Source of the DNA: Bacteroidales bacterium
GTDB taxonomy: Bacteria; Bacteroidota; Bacteroidia; Bacteroidales; F082
DNA: 64,000 nt
Assembly (NCBI GenBank): GCA_017549805.1
Contig: JAFYNJ010000016.1
Coordinates: forward strand, 1-64,000
Direction of reading: 5' to 3'
Below the pieces are notes generated by a model, which was not told the origin of the DNA, made no database searches, and saw nothing but the letters and a program-made list of their open reading frames with translations. A program made the position numbers and the translations under genes. This document shows positions 53,970 to 63,103 of this stretch, piece by piece (positions within the stretch are counted from its first letter, which is position 1; each line of letters begins with the position of its first letter).

Positions 53970-55741
53970 CTACCTTCGAACATCTTTTCGATAACGTCCT
54001 TGTACTTGTTGGTGATGACTCTGCGCTTCACCTTCAAGGTAGGCGTCAGCATACCGTTGCCTATCGACCATTCGTCGGCAATCAGCACATGCTTCTTGAT
54101 CTTCTCGGTCTCGCCCAAGCTCTTGTTCAGCTCAGTGACTTCCTTGGCAAAGTATTTCAGCACCTCAGGATTCTTGATGATCTCTTCGTTGGTCGTGTAT
54201 GGAATCTTCTCCTTAGCGCACCAGACTTTCAGGTCGTTGAAACTCGGGATGATGAGTGCACCGGCAAACTTCTGGTTCTCACCCACCACAAGAATCTGCT
54301 CGATCAGCTTGGAGGCGCAGAACTTGGCCTCGATGACGTCGGGGTTGATGTACTTGCCGCCTGAGGTCTTGAACAAGCTCTTGATACGGCCCGTGATTCT
54401 CAAACGGTTGTATTGGTCGAACTCGCCCATGTCGCCCGTGTGGAACCAACCATCCTCGTCGATGACTTCCTTGGTCAGCTCGGGATGCTTGTAATAGCCC
54501 ATCATCACATTGTGGCCGCGGCAGATGATCTCGCCATTGTCGGCGATTTTCACCTCAGTGCCGGGCAACGGTTGGCCTACAAAACCTACTTCACGGCCAT
54601 GCGGATTGCGATTACTGACAGAGATGACCGGCGAAGTCTCGGTCAAACCGTAGCCTTCGAACACCGGCATCTTGATGGCCGAGAAGAAGCCTGCAATCTT
54701 TTGTGAGATGGCAGCAGCTCCCGACACGATGATGTCAAAATTCTCGGCTCCGATGTTGGCCCTAATCTTGCTATAGACCAACTTGTCGGCAATGCTCAAC
54801 TTCCAGTTATAGAACCAATGGCGGCTGGTAGCGTCGATCTTGTAACGCTCACCAAGATGCAAGGCCCAGAAGAAGATGGCCCTGGCGATGCCCTTCTGCT
54901 TCTTTCCCGACTGGTAGATGGCATCATAGAAACGTTCCAGCACACGCGGCACGGCACACATCATCGTAGGATGTACCTCGCGCATGTCGGAAGCGATGGT
55001 GGCCAGGCTCTCGGCATAGTAGATCGACATGCCGCGATACTGGTAGCAATAGATCAACGCACGCTCGTAGGCATGGCATACTGGCAGGAAGCTGAAGGCC
55101 TTGTCGGAGTAGTCGCTGATGGTATAATGGAAGTTCGGGAACTGGTTCATCAAGTTGTGGTGCGAGAGCATCACGCCCTTAGGCGTACCCGTGGTGCCCG
55201 AAGTGTAGATGATGGTGGCACACGACATCTCGTCAACAGCGGCTTTGCGCGCTTCCAATTCCTCGGTATGGGGATGCTCCCTACCCAACTGCAACAGCTG
55301 GTCAAAATAGGGATACTTCTCACGGTCGATCATGGTGTAAACCATCTTGACATTGGGCGCGTCGGGTAAGATATTGGTTACCTTGTTCATAACCGAGAGA
55401 CCATCGATGATGACCAACTTGGCGTCGCAGTCGGCCAAGATGAAACGATAGTCCTCCTCGCTGATGGTGGGATAGATCGGCACAGTGACGGCGCCAATCT
55501 GGCTGATGGCCATGTCCAGCATGTTCCATTCCGGACGGTTGGTAAGAATCATGGCAACTTTGTCGCCGGGCTGGATACCCAGTTCAATAAAGGCATAACT
55601 GAGCAGGTTGGAATGCTCAATATAATCCTGGATGCTATACTTCACCCAGGCGCCGTTTTTCTTTCCAGCAAGCGCTACCTGCTGGTTGGGATACTTCTCC
55701 AGGTAATTCTGGAGAAGATCAAATACGCGTTTGATTTCCAT
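53966..55741 (-). CDS. fadD: Long-chain acyl-CoA synthetase (AMP-forming)
   Basis: Activates fatty acids to acyl-CoA through an adenylate. Motifs: P-loop IIYTSGTTGTPKGVML (about residues 176-191), YGLTETSPV (about 338), WFHTGDMGEFD and RIKSLFKTSGGKYINP (about 425-440) with the hinge. 591 aa fits the bacterial long-chain group. No membrane segment. A minus-strand -7 box TAAATTTG is at 55776-55783. Likely scavenges external fatty acids for lipids. Confidence 0.9.
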   Translation of the reverse strand: MEIKRVFDLLQNYLEKYPNQQVALAGKKNGAWVKYSIQDYIEHSNLLSYAFIELGIQPGDKVAMILTNRPEWNMLDMAISQIGAVTVPIYPTISEEDYRFILADCDAKLVIIDGLSVMNKVTNILPDAPNVKMVYTMIDREKYPYFDQLLQLGREHPHTEELEARKAAVDEMSCATIIYTSGTTGTPKGVMLSHHNLMNQFPNFHYTISDYSDKAFSFLPVCHAYERALIYCYQYRGMSIYYAESLATIASDMREVHPTMMCAVPRVLERFYDAIYQSGKKQKGIARAIFFWALHLGERYKIDATSRHWFYNWKLSIADKLVYSKIRANIGAENFDIIVSGAAAISQKIAGFFSAIKMPVFEGYGLTETSPVISVSNRNPHGREVGFVGQPLPGTEVKIADNGEIICRGHNVMMGYYKHPELTKEVIDEDGWFHTGDMGEFDQYNRLRITGRIKSLFKTSGGKYINPDVIEAKFCASKLIEQILVVGENQKFAGALIIPSFNDLKVWCAKEKIPYTTNEEIIKNPEVLKYFAKEVTELNKSLGETEKIKKHVLIADEWSIGNGMLTPTLKVKRRVITNKYKDVIEKMFEGS

Positions 55742-55775
55742 ATTGATAATTGCTCGTTTTTCAATTATGAAGTTG

Positions 55776-55783
55776 CAAATTTA
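55776..55783 (-). promoter_or_regulatory. -7 box for fadD
   Basis: Minus-strand TAAATTTG, 34 bases before ATG 55741. Confidence 0.5.
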
Positions 55784-55801
55784 AGGATTCCCCATTTAAA
55801 A

Positions 55802-56758
55802 TCAAAACAAATTTCCAATGGCGGAGAAAAATTTGCCTACGACATCGCTCTTCACGCACATGAACACCAAGGCGGCCAGCACCATCATCAAGGGGATGAT
55901 CTTGCTGCGGATATTCTTTTCCTTGAAGAAAAACACGCCATAGAGGAACGACACCACCAGGCGCACACCGTATAATATTAATGGAATCAGCACCAGCACC
56001 GCTGCCTCCTGGGCAAGACCCGAAAGATAGATCACATCGGCCACGGTGACAAACACCGCCATTGCAGCAATGCCCCAACGCCATTCAAAGGGTTGCTCCT
56101 TTCGCTTCGGACGCCAGGCTGCAAAAAACAGCACCGCCATCATCAGGAAGTCATATACTGTGTACCAAGCCTGGATAGTGGCCGGCGAAATGGTCTCCTT
56201 GCTCAACAGAAACTTGTCGTACACACCGCTCAAGGCAACCAGCACTGCCGAAGCCAACAGCATGTAAACCCACTTGTTCGTCTTGAAATGGATTCCCTCT
56301 TTCCTACCCGAACGGCCCATCAGCCAAAACGACACCAAAGCCAGCACCACGCCGGTCCATTGCGTTCCGTTGAGATGCTCCCTGAAGATCAAGAACAGCA
56401 AGATCAACGAGATGGCTGGACGAAGCTGGTTTACGGGACCCACCACCGTGATGGGCAGGTTTTTCATGGCCGAATAACTGAACATCCATGAAACCAAGAT
56501 CAAGGCCGTTTTGCCGAGAATCAGCAGATGCTGCCTAGGGGTCAACGATTCCACGTAAAACACACTTCGAAAACCCTCGGCATACCAGTCGGGACAAAGC
56601 CATGAAGTAACAATAAAAGGAAGGAAAATCAAAGCGCTGATCATCGTACTGTAAAACAACACCGGAATGATAGCGTTGCCTACCACTGTGCTCTTCTTGA
56701 AGATGTCGTAAAAGCCCAGCAAAAAGGCAGAGATCAGAGAGAGTAAAACCCACTGCAT
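55802..56758 (-). CDS. EamA-family (DMT) transporter
   Basis: A 318-residue membrane protein with about ten spans in two EamA repeats (SLISAFLLGFYDIFKKSTV at the start; SAVLVALSGVYDKFLLSK in the second half), and the PVNQLRPAISLILLFLIFRE segment (19 residues shown as PVNQLRPAISL) typical of the family. Substrate unknown; members export amino acids or metabolites. Divergent from clpB. A minus-strand TATTTTTG is at 56778-56785. Confidence 0.82.
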   Translation of the reverse strand: MQWVLLSLISAFLLGFYDIFKKSTVVGNAIIPVLFYSTMISALIFLPFIVTSWLCPDWYAEGFRSVFYVESLTPRQHLLILGKTALILVSWMFSYSAMKNLPITVVGPVNQLRPAISLILLFLIFREHLNGTQWTGVVLALVSFWLMGRSGRKEGIHFKTNKWVYMLLASAVLVALSGVYDKFLLSKETISPATIQAWYTVYDFLMMAVLFFAAWRPKRKEQPFEWRWGIAAMAVFVTVADVIYLSGLAQEAAVLVLIPLILYGVRLVVSFLYGVFFFKEKNIRSKIIPLMMVLAALVFMCVKSDVVGKFFSAIGNLF

Positions 56759-56777
56759 AACTCATGTTTTAGCGCGG

Positions 56778-56785
56778 CAAAAATA
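56778..56785 (-). promoter_or_regulatory. -7 box for the EamA gene
   Basis: Minus-strand TATTTTTG, 19 bases before ATG 56758. Confidence 0.45.
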
Positions 56786-56812
56786 GGCAATTTATCCTTA
56801 TAAAACACATAA

Positions 56813-56859
56813 TGTCAAATTGACACAATAAAAACTACACAAATGACAATTTGGCATTT
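56813..56859 (+). promoter_or_regulatory. Paired inverted repeats over the likely clpB promoter
   Basis: TGTCAAATTGACA (56813-56825) is a perfect 6-bp palindrome around one base. AAATGACAATTTGGCATTT (56841-56859) is a related palindrome with one mismatched pair. Each covers a promoter element: TTGACA in the first as -33 and acaATTTG in the second as a weak -7 box, about 20 bases apart. A repressor site for clpB is inferred; it is not CIRCE. Confidence 0.5.
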
Positions 56860-56917
56860 ATGAGGCTTTGGTTAAGGATTTGATGGATGGCAGGAAAAAG
56901 AAAATACAAAAGAAAAC

Positions 56918-59080
56918 ATGAATATGGAAAACCAAAACTATCAAAACAAAGGAAAGTACGAGTCGCTGAACCGTTACGCCAAAAACCTCAACGAGTTGGC
57001 GAAGAACGGCAAGCTCGACCCTGTGATTGGACGTGACGAGGAGATCCGGCGTGTGCTGCAGATCCTGTCGCGTCGTACCAAAAACAACCCTATCCTGATT
57101 GGTGAGCCTGGCGTCGGCAAGACCGCCATCGTTGAGGGTCTCGCCCAACGTGTCGTCAACGGCGACGTGCCTGAGAACCTGAAACGCAAGATGGTCTTCT
57201 CGCTCGACATGGGTGCCTTGATCGCCGGTGCGAAATACCAAGGCGAATTCGAGGAACGTCTGAAGAGCGTCATCAAGGAAGTGGTTGACAGTTCCGGCGA
57301 CGTGGTGCTATTCATCGACGAGATCCACACCCTGGTGGGAGCCGGTGCCACGGGAGGCGCCATGGATGCCGCCAACATCTTGAAGCCTGCCCTGTCGCGT
57401 GGCGAACTCCAGTGTATCGGTGCCACCACCCTCAAGGAATACCAGCAGTATTTCGAGAAGGACAAGGCACTGGAGCGACGTTTCCAGATTGTCATGGTGG
57501 ACGAACCTGATGAGGCTTCGGCCATCTCCATCCTCCGTGGCCTGAAGGAACGTTACGAGAACCACCATCACATCCGTATCCTCGACGAGGCCATCGTCGC
57601 AGCCGTGCAGCTCTCGGTGCGTTACATCTCCGACCGTTTCCTGCCTGACAAGGCCATCGACTTGATCGACGAAGCCGCTGCCCGTCTGCGTTTGCAGATC
57701 GACTCAGTGCCAGAGGACCTCGAGAACGTGGAACGTAGCATCCGCCAATTAGAGATCGAGCGCGAGGCGCTGAAACGCGAGAACGATACCAAGAAGGTCA
57801 ATGAGCTGACCCAGGAGTTGGACAAGCTCAACGCCCAAAAAGCCGAGATCAAGACCAAATGGGAACAAGAACGCCATTTTGTGGAGATCATCCAAAAAGA
57901 AAAGAACAACATCGAACAATACAAGCACCAGGCAGCCGTGGCTGAACGCGATGGCGACTATGGCCGTGTTGCGGAACTGCGCTATGGCAAAATCCGCGAT
58001 GCCGAAGCCACCATCGAGAAGGCCAAGGCCGATTTGCAGAAAGCCCAGGGTGACCATCCGCTGATCGACGAAGAGGTCTCCTACCAAGACGTGGCCGAAA
58101 TCGTGTCGCGTTGGACGGGCATCCCCGTCAAGAAGATGATGCAGAGCGAGCGCGAGAAATTGCTGAACCTGGAAAACGAGCTGCACAAACGAGTCGTTGG
58201 CCAGGACGAAGCCATCCGTGCCGTGTCGGACGCCATCCGTCGTAGCCGTGCCGGCTTGCAGGATGCCAAGCGCCCCATCGGCTCCTTCATCTTCATGGGC
58301 ACCACAGGTGTCGGCAAGACCGAGCTGGCCAAGGCTTTGGCCGAGTTCCTCTTCGACAACGAGAACAACATGGTGCGTATCGACATGTCGGAATACCAGG
58401 AGCGTCATACCGTTTCGCGTTTGATCGGTGCACCTCCAGGATACGTGGGCTACGAAGAGAGCGGCCAGCTGACTGAAGCGGTACGGCGCAAGCCGTACTC
58501 GGTGATCTTGCTCGATGAAATCGAGAAAGCTCACCCGGATGTCTTCAACATCCTGCTTCAGGTGCTCGATGACGGCCGACTCACTGACAACAAGGGCCGT
58601 ACCGTCGACTTTAAGAACACCATCGTCATCATGACCTCCAACATCGGCGCCAACATCATCCAAGAACGCATGTCGGATGCCGCCACCGCCACCTCAGAGG
58701 CCGTGTTTGAGCAGACCCGAAACGAAGTCATGGACCAGCTGAGGCTGTTCATGCGACCCGAGTTCCTGAACCGTATCGACGACATCATCATGTTCCGCCC
58801 GTTGAACGAAAGCCAGATTGCCGAAGTGGTCAAGATGCAGTTCAACCAAGTGAAACGTATGCTTGCCGAAAACGGCATCAGCATCGACATCTCCCAAGTG
58901 GCCATTGACTTCATCGCACGTCAGAGCTACGACCCGCAATACGGTGCGCGTCCCGTGAAGCGTATGATGCAGCGTGAACTGTTGAACGAACTCTCGAAGA
59001 TGATCCTTGCCGACGAAGTCGACAAGTCGAAACCCATCACCGTGACGGTCCACGACGGCAAACTATGTTTCGAAAACTAA
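56918..59080 (+). CDS. clpB: ClpB disaggregase lacking the N-terminal domain
   Basis: Hsp100 chaperone that, with DnaK, pulls proteins from aggregates. Two AAA+ modules: Walker [14 protein letters not shown] (about residue 62) with [12 protein letters not shown], and [14 protein letters not shown] (about 465) with LLDEIEKAH. Between them a long coiled-coil middle domain (about 260-385) marks ClpB, not ClpC. The ~145-residue Clp_N domain is missing: the protein starts directly at [21 protein letters not shown] and no Clp_N code lies upstream. 720 aa against ~860. The start is ATG 56918 or 56924. Confidence 0.92.
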   Translation: MNMENQNYQNKGKYESLNRYAKNLNELAKNGKLDPVIGRDEEIRRVLQILSRRTKNNPILIGEPGVGKTAIVEGLAQRVVNGDVPENLKRKMVFSLDMGALIAGAKYQGEFEERLKSVIKEVVDSSGDVVLFIDEIHTLVGAGATGGAMDAANILKPALSRGELQCIGATTLKEYQQYFEKDKALERRFQIVMVDEPDEASAISILRGLKERYENHHHIRILDEAIVAAVQLSVRYISDRFLPDKAIDLIDEAAARLRLQIDSVPEDLENVERSIRQLEIEREALKRENDTKKVNELTQELDKLNAQKAEIKTKWEQERHFVEIIQKEKNNIEQYKHQAAVAERDGDYGRVAELRYGKIRDAEATIEKAKADLQKAQGDHPLIDEEVSYQDVAEIVSRWTGIPVKKMMQSEREKLLNLENELHKRVVGQDEAIRAVSDAIRRSRAGLQDAKRPIGSFIFMGTTGVGKTELAKALAEFLFDNENNMVRIDMSEYQERHTVSRLIGAPPGYVGYEESGQLTEAVRRKPYSVILLDEIEKAHPDVFNILLQVLDDGRLTDNKGRTVDFKNTIVIMTSNIGANIIQERMSDAATATSEAVFEQTRNEVMDQLRLFMRPEFLNRIDDIIMFRPLNESQIAEVVKMQFNQVKRMLAENGISIDISQVAIDFIARQSYDPQYGARPVKRMMQRELLNELSKMILADEVDKSKPITVTVHDGKLCFEN

Positions 59081-59098
59081 CGACTGCTAACGGCTAAC

Positions 59099-60604
59099 TT
59101 ACTTATTCGTAATCCATGAGGAACGGGAGAAAATCAACAGCACGGTGATGATCTCCAGACGTCCCAACAGCATGTCGGCTGAGAGAATCCACTTGGCCAC
59201 CGACGGTAGGTCGGCCAAGCTGGCACTTGGGCCTGTGGCTCCCGAGCCCAGGCCCAGGTTGCTGAAGCAGGTCAAGAAAGCGACGCAGGCGTCTTCCAGT
59301 CCCATCCCCGTCCAGGTAAGCACCAGCACATTGAGCACCAGCAGCAACATAAACCACGACAAGAAATTGCACACACGCCTGACCGTCATTTCGTCAACAC
59401 TTTGACCCGACATTTTCAGCGAGAACATCCCCGTTGGATGAATCAACTCGTTCAAGACATTCTTGATGAACTTGAAGATGACGATGACACGTGCCATCTT
59501 GATGCCGCCACTGGCCGATCCCGCACAGCCACCAACGATCTGCATCAACAAGGTAGGGATGATGAAGAGCATCCCCCAAAGGTCGTAATTGGAGTTCTGA
59601 GAGGCAAAGCCGGTGTTTGAAAGCATGGAAGCCACATGGAAGAAGGAGGTCTTGAAGACGTCCTTCCCTCCTTTCGGATAACTGGCCAGCTGCTGCTCGG
59701 TGACCCCATCCAAACTCGGGGCTAACACGAACAGGCCCATGAACAACAGCGTCAGCACCACGATGGAAATCAGATACACACGCACCTCTTCGTTCTTCCG
59801 AAGCAAGTCCCAACGACCCGAAACCAGGAAGTAGAACATGGAAAAGTTGATGGCCGAAACGATCATGAACCCTATCGCGACGTATTCAACGTAGTTGGAT
59901 TGGTAATAGGCGATGCTCTCCTGATGCGTGCTGTAACCTCCCGTGGAGATGGTGGTGAAGGCATGGCAAACCGCGTCGAACAGCGACATGGGACCAAACG
60001 AGTACATCAATGCGCACAGGATGGTCATGAGAATGTAGATGGCCCAAAGAATGCGCGAGGTGACATGCATCGAGGGCGACAGTTTCTCCACACTCATGCC
60101 TGGGGCTTCGGCGGCAAACAGGGCTGATTTCCTCTTGGAGCCTTTGGTCACGGCAGGAATGAAGGCAAGCGTGAAGACCACGATGCCCAAGCCGCCCAAC
60201 CATTGCATGATGGCGCGCCAAAACAGAATGCCGTGGGTTTGATCGTCCACATTCCTCATTATCGTGGAACCCGTGGTGGTAAACCCCGACATGGTTTCGA
60301 AAAAGGCATCCGTCACATTGTCGATGGAGCCACTCAGCAGGAAAGGCAGCATGCCAAACAAGGAATACAGGATCCACGAAAGCGACACTACCACAAAAGT
60401 GTCGTCATCGTCGATACCCGTCTTCCAACGCGAACTCGCCAAATACAGCAACAAGCTGACTCCGCCCGTGATGGCGGCCGTAATCAGAAAAGCCTGGTAG
60501 TCGTTCTCTCCGTTGTGCACATGGTAATACCAAGCCACCATCGAAGTCAGCAGCAAAGCTGCTGTTTCGATGAATAGCAACACAGCGAACAGTCTACTTT
60601 TCAT
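59099..60604 (-). CDS. trkH: TrkH-family potassium transporter
   Basis: Potassium-translocating membrane subunit, 501 aa. The four filter loops are seen: GFTTTGST (about residue 111), ISTGGYST (about 222), LSNTGFAS (about 317) and FSNLGLGSG (about 447), each after a pore helix. It normally works with the NAD-binding TrkA, which is not in the window. Last gene of a yidC-DUF2750-trkH set, nine bases after the DUF2750 gene. Confidence 0.93.
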   Translation of the reverse strand: MKSRLFAVLLFIETAALLLTSMVAWYYHVHNGENDYQAFLITAAITGGVSLLLYLASSRWKTGIDDDDTFVVVSLSWILYSLFGMLPFLLSGSIDNVTDAFFETMSGFTTTGSTIMRNVDDQTHGILFWRAIMQWLGGLGIVVFTLAFIPAVTKGSKRKSALFAAEAPGMSVEKLSPSMHVTSRILWAIYILMTILCALMYSFGPMSLFDAVCHAFTTISTGGYSTHQESIAYYQSNYVEYVAIGFMIVSAINFSMFYFLVSGRWDLLRKNEEVRVYLISIVVLTLLFMGLFVLAPSLDGVTEQQLASYPKGGKDVFKTSFFHVASMLSNTGFASQNSNYDLWGMLFIIPTLLMQIVGGCAGSASGGIKMARVIVIFKFIKNVLNELIHPTGMFSLKMSGQSVDEMTVRRVCNFLSWFMLLLVLNVLVLTWTGMGLEDACVAFLTCFSNLGLGSGATGPSASLADLPSVAKWILSADMLLGRLEIITVLLIFSRSSWITNK

Positions 60605-60613
60605 TGCATTGTC

Positions 60614-61024
60614 TTACCACTTTTCAGCCCATCCTTCCCCATAGTCGAAGTCGTCGTCAAGCTCATCCTCGTCAGGCTCTTCCTGATAGGAATCGTCGGC
60701 AAGCGGCTTCACCCATTTGCGGAAATTCGATGAGGCGATGGCCATGATCTGGCCGTCTTTTTCAGGAGAAACAGCGATGTCGATCTCATCGCGCGATAGT
60801 TCTTTCAGCCATACGGCAAGCTCGGAAAAGCCCATTTCCGTCACCTTGTAGTCTTCCCAATCCTCAATAGCGGCCTTCCTGGCCAACTCTTCCGATTCCC
60901 AAACGGGGATGTAGGAATTGCCGTCGCCATCCTCAAGCATGGCAAACATGCCCGTCATGGCCTCAAGCAGCCACACTTGACGGGTTTCAGAGATGACTTC
61001 AAGAAAGGATTCCAAGTTGCTCAT
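60614..61024 (-). CDS. DUF2750 protein
   Basis: A 136-residue cytoplasmic protein of DUF2750, function unknown: VWLLEAMTGMFAMLEDGDG, SYIPVWESEELARKAAIEDW and KVTEMGFSELAVWL match the family layout. The C-terminus (about 110-136) is a highly acidic tail ending GEGWAEKW. It sits three bases after yidC and ten before trkH, so it is co-transcribed with two membrane-protein genes. Confidence 0.75.
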   Translation of the reverse strand: MSNLESFLEVISETRQVWLLEAMTGMFAMLEDGDGNSYIPVWESEELARKAAIEDWEDYKVTEMGFSELAVWLKELSRDEIDIAVSPEKDGQIMAIASSNFRKWVKPLADDSYQEEPDEDELDDDFDYGEGWAEKW

Positions 61025-61027
61025 GGT

Positions 61028-62998
61028 TTATCTTTTTGCGTTTCTCATTTGCTGCTGTTGGGCTTTCTGGGCCTCTTCAAGGCGTTGCATGAACCTCGAC
61101 TTTTTCTGAGGCTTCCTCTTGTTCTCCTCAATCGTAGCACGCACCTTGTCCTCATTGATCATCTTGCGGAACACGAACATCTGCAGGAATGTGATGATGT
61201 TGGCCAACATGTAGTAGTAGCTCAAGCCTGCCGAATAGCTGTTGAAGATGCCAAGGAACATGATCGGCATGAGATACATCATGACCTTCATGCCCTTCAT
61301 CTGCGGATTGGCTCCAGTGTCCATCTGCTTGTTGTTCACATAAGTGTAGATGAAGGTGGTGATGGTCATCAAGAGGCAGAACAAGCTGACATGGTCGCCA
61401 TAGAACGGGATGTTGAAAGGCAGATCCCAGATGCTGTCGTAAGTGGAGAGGTCCTCCGCCCACAAGAATGGCTGTTGGCGCAACTCGATGGATGAAGGGA
61501 AGAAACGGAACACGGCGATGAGGATCGGGAACTGGAGCAGCATCGGGATACAGCCCGAAGTGGGACTGGCTCCAGCCTGCTTCTGGAGATTCATGACCGC
61601 CTGTTGTTTCTTCATGGCATCCTCTTCCTTGGGATATTTCGCTGCGATAGCATCCATCTCTGGCTTCAGCACACGGGTGATAGCCGTTGACTTGTATGAC
61701 TTGAAGGCGATCGGGAACAGCAATATCTTGATCAAGATGGTCAAGATCAGGATGACAATGCCGTAGTTCCATCCGTAGGAACCGAGCCAGTTGAACACAT
61801 AGATGACACCATAGTTGATCCATCGGATCAAGAAGAAGTTACCTACGTCGATCTGGCGTTGCAGGTTCAAGCCATAGCTCTTCAGGGTCTTGAAGTGGTT
61901 GGGGCCGAAATAGAACGACATCGGGAATTCGTTGACCTCGGCATTGAAATCGTACGGAACCTCAAGGCTTGTTGACATGGTCTTGAAGTATTTCGAATTC
62001 TTGGCCCCTTCCTCGGTATTGTTGCCAATCTTAGCACTTGCAAAGCCGTTCTTGGCTACCAGCACATTGCAGAAGAAACGCTCCTTGAACGACACCCAGT
62101 TGACGCTCGAGTTGATCGTCTCTTCCTTGCTCTTACGGTCGTTCAGCTTATCCACCTCATTGTCGTTCATCGGCTTGTAATACACCGTCGAGTTGATGAA
62201 GCGGTCGATGTTCTTCTCGTGTTGCAACAAATCCACGCGCCAATCCAGGTTCATGTAGTTGATGTTGTTGGCAATGATATCCTTCATACCTACGGTACGA
62301 AGGTCGAAGTCGAACATGTAGTTGTCATCGTTGATCGTATAAACGAATTCCAAGTAATGGTCACCGTTTGACGACTCGCCAAGACTGTTGGCATAGAGAC
62401 GCATGGCGACGGCAAGTTGTCCACCTGCCGGCACAGTCAAATCGCCGCCTTGGTAAGGTTCACCATTCACGAAAGGCTGGAAATACAGCTGCGAGGTATT
62501 GATGATGCGGTTGTTCGAGAAGAAGGACAGGTCGAAGACGGCTGTTTCCGGGTCAAAGCTGACTACCTTCACCGAATCTTTCGGGGGGTAGTCGTAGAAC
62601 TCTTTCAAAACGACTTGCTTGATATAGCCGCCCTTGTTGGAGAAGGTGATCCTTTGGAGCTGGTTCTCGACCGTCCAGCATTGCTCCTCGCCTTCGGCGG
62701 CGCTGGCGAATGCCCCGAATTTGTCTTGTTGTTGCTTCAAAAGTGCCGCTGCATAGGCAACCGAGTCCACTTCGTTATCGGGAGTGGGCACAATAAGCTG
62801 GGCTATCGAATCGGCGACACGCTGTTCCTCCGCCAGGCGGATGGAATCGAGGATGGCAGCCTCACGGCGGGCCATCATGATGGAATCCTGAATGCGTTTC
62901 TGTTCGGCAAGCTCTTCCTTGGATGGCTGCATCGTCCACATCCAACCAAACAAAATAATGGCAATCAAGATAAAACCAAAAAGTGACGATTTGTTCAT
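61028..62998 (-). CDS. yidC: Membrane protein insertase YidC
   Basis: Inserts proteins into the inner membrane with or after Sec. From ATG 62998 (MNKSSLFGFILIAIILFGW) it has the first span, a large periplasmic beta domain (about residues 60-370), and the conserved five-span core (about 390-600: WNYGIVILILTILIKILLFP, PTSGCIPMLLQFPILIAVF). The basic end KRKPQKKSRFMQRLEEAQK binds ribosomes. 656 aa is normal for Gram-negative forms. An upstream in-frame start at 63043 lies before the -7 box and is rejected. Confidence 0.95.
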   Translation of the reverse strand: MNKSSLFGFILIAIILFGWMWTMQPSKEELAEQKRIQDSIMMARREAAILDSIRLAEEQRVADSIAQLIVPTPDNEVDSVAYAAALLKQQQDKFGAFASAAEGEEQCWTVENQLQRITFSNKGGYIKQVVLKEFYDYPPKDSVKVVSFDPETAVFDLSFFSNNRIINTSQLYFQPFVNGEPYQGGDLTVPAGGQLAVAMRLYANSLGESSNGDHYLEFVYTINDDNYMFDFDLRTVGMKDIIANNINYMNLDWRVDLLQHEKNIDRFINSTVYYKPMNDNEVDKLNDRKSKEETINSSVNWVSFKERFFCNVLVAKNGFASAKIGNNTEEGAKNSKYFKTMSTSLEVPYDFNAEVNEFPMSFYFGPNHFKTLKSYGLNLQRQIDVGNFFLIRWINYGVIYVFNWLGSYGWNYGIVILILTILIKILLFPIAFKSYKSTAITRVLKPEMDAIAAKYPKEEDAMKKQQAVMNLQKQAGASPTSGCIPMLLQFPILIAVFRFFPSSIELRQQPFLWAEDLSTYDSIWDLPFNIPFYGDHVSLFCLLMTITTFIYTYVNNKQMDTGANPQMKGMKVMMYLMPIMFLGIFNSYSAGLSYYYMLANIITFLQMFVFRKMINEDKVRATIEENKRKPQKKSRFMQRLEEAQKAQQQQMRNAKR

Positions 62999-63017
62999 TT
63001 TAATAGAAATAAGGCCG

Positions 63018-63025
63018 CAAAGATA
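63018..63025 (-). promoter_or_regulatory. -7 box for the yidC operon
   Basis: Minus-strand TATCTTTG, 19 bases before ATG 62998 and only three bases past the gap terminator. Confidence 0.6.
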
Positions 63026-63028
63026 CAA

Positions 63029-63056
63029 AAAAAAGTGTCCCAAAGGACACTTTTTT
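63029..63056 (-). terminator. Intrinsic terminator of gap
   Basis: Stem AAAAAAGTGTCC/GGACACTTTTTT with a four-base loop, 47 bases after the gap stop in its direction of transcription, separating gap from the yidC promoter. Confidence 0.88.
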
Positions 63057-63103
63057 GTTTAATCTCAATCTTAATTTTGACGATTCGACCGTCGTGGATT
63101 GGA

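Noticed and set aside
56813-56859. CIRCE element for HrcA
   Set aside because: The palindromes lack the TTAGCACTC arms and nine-base spacing of CIRCE.
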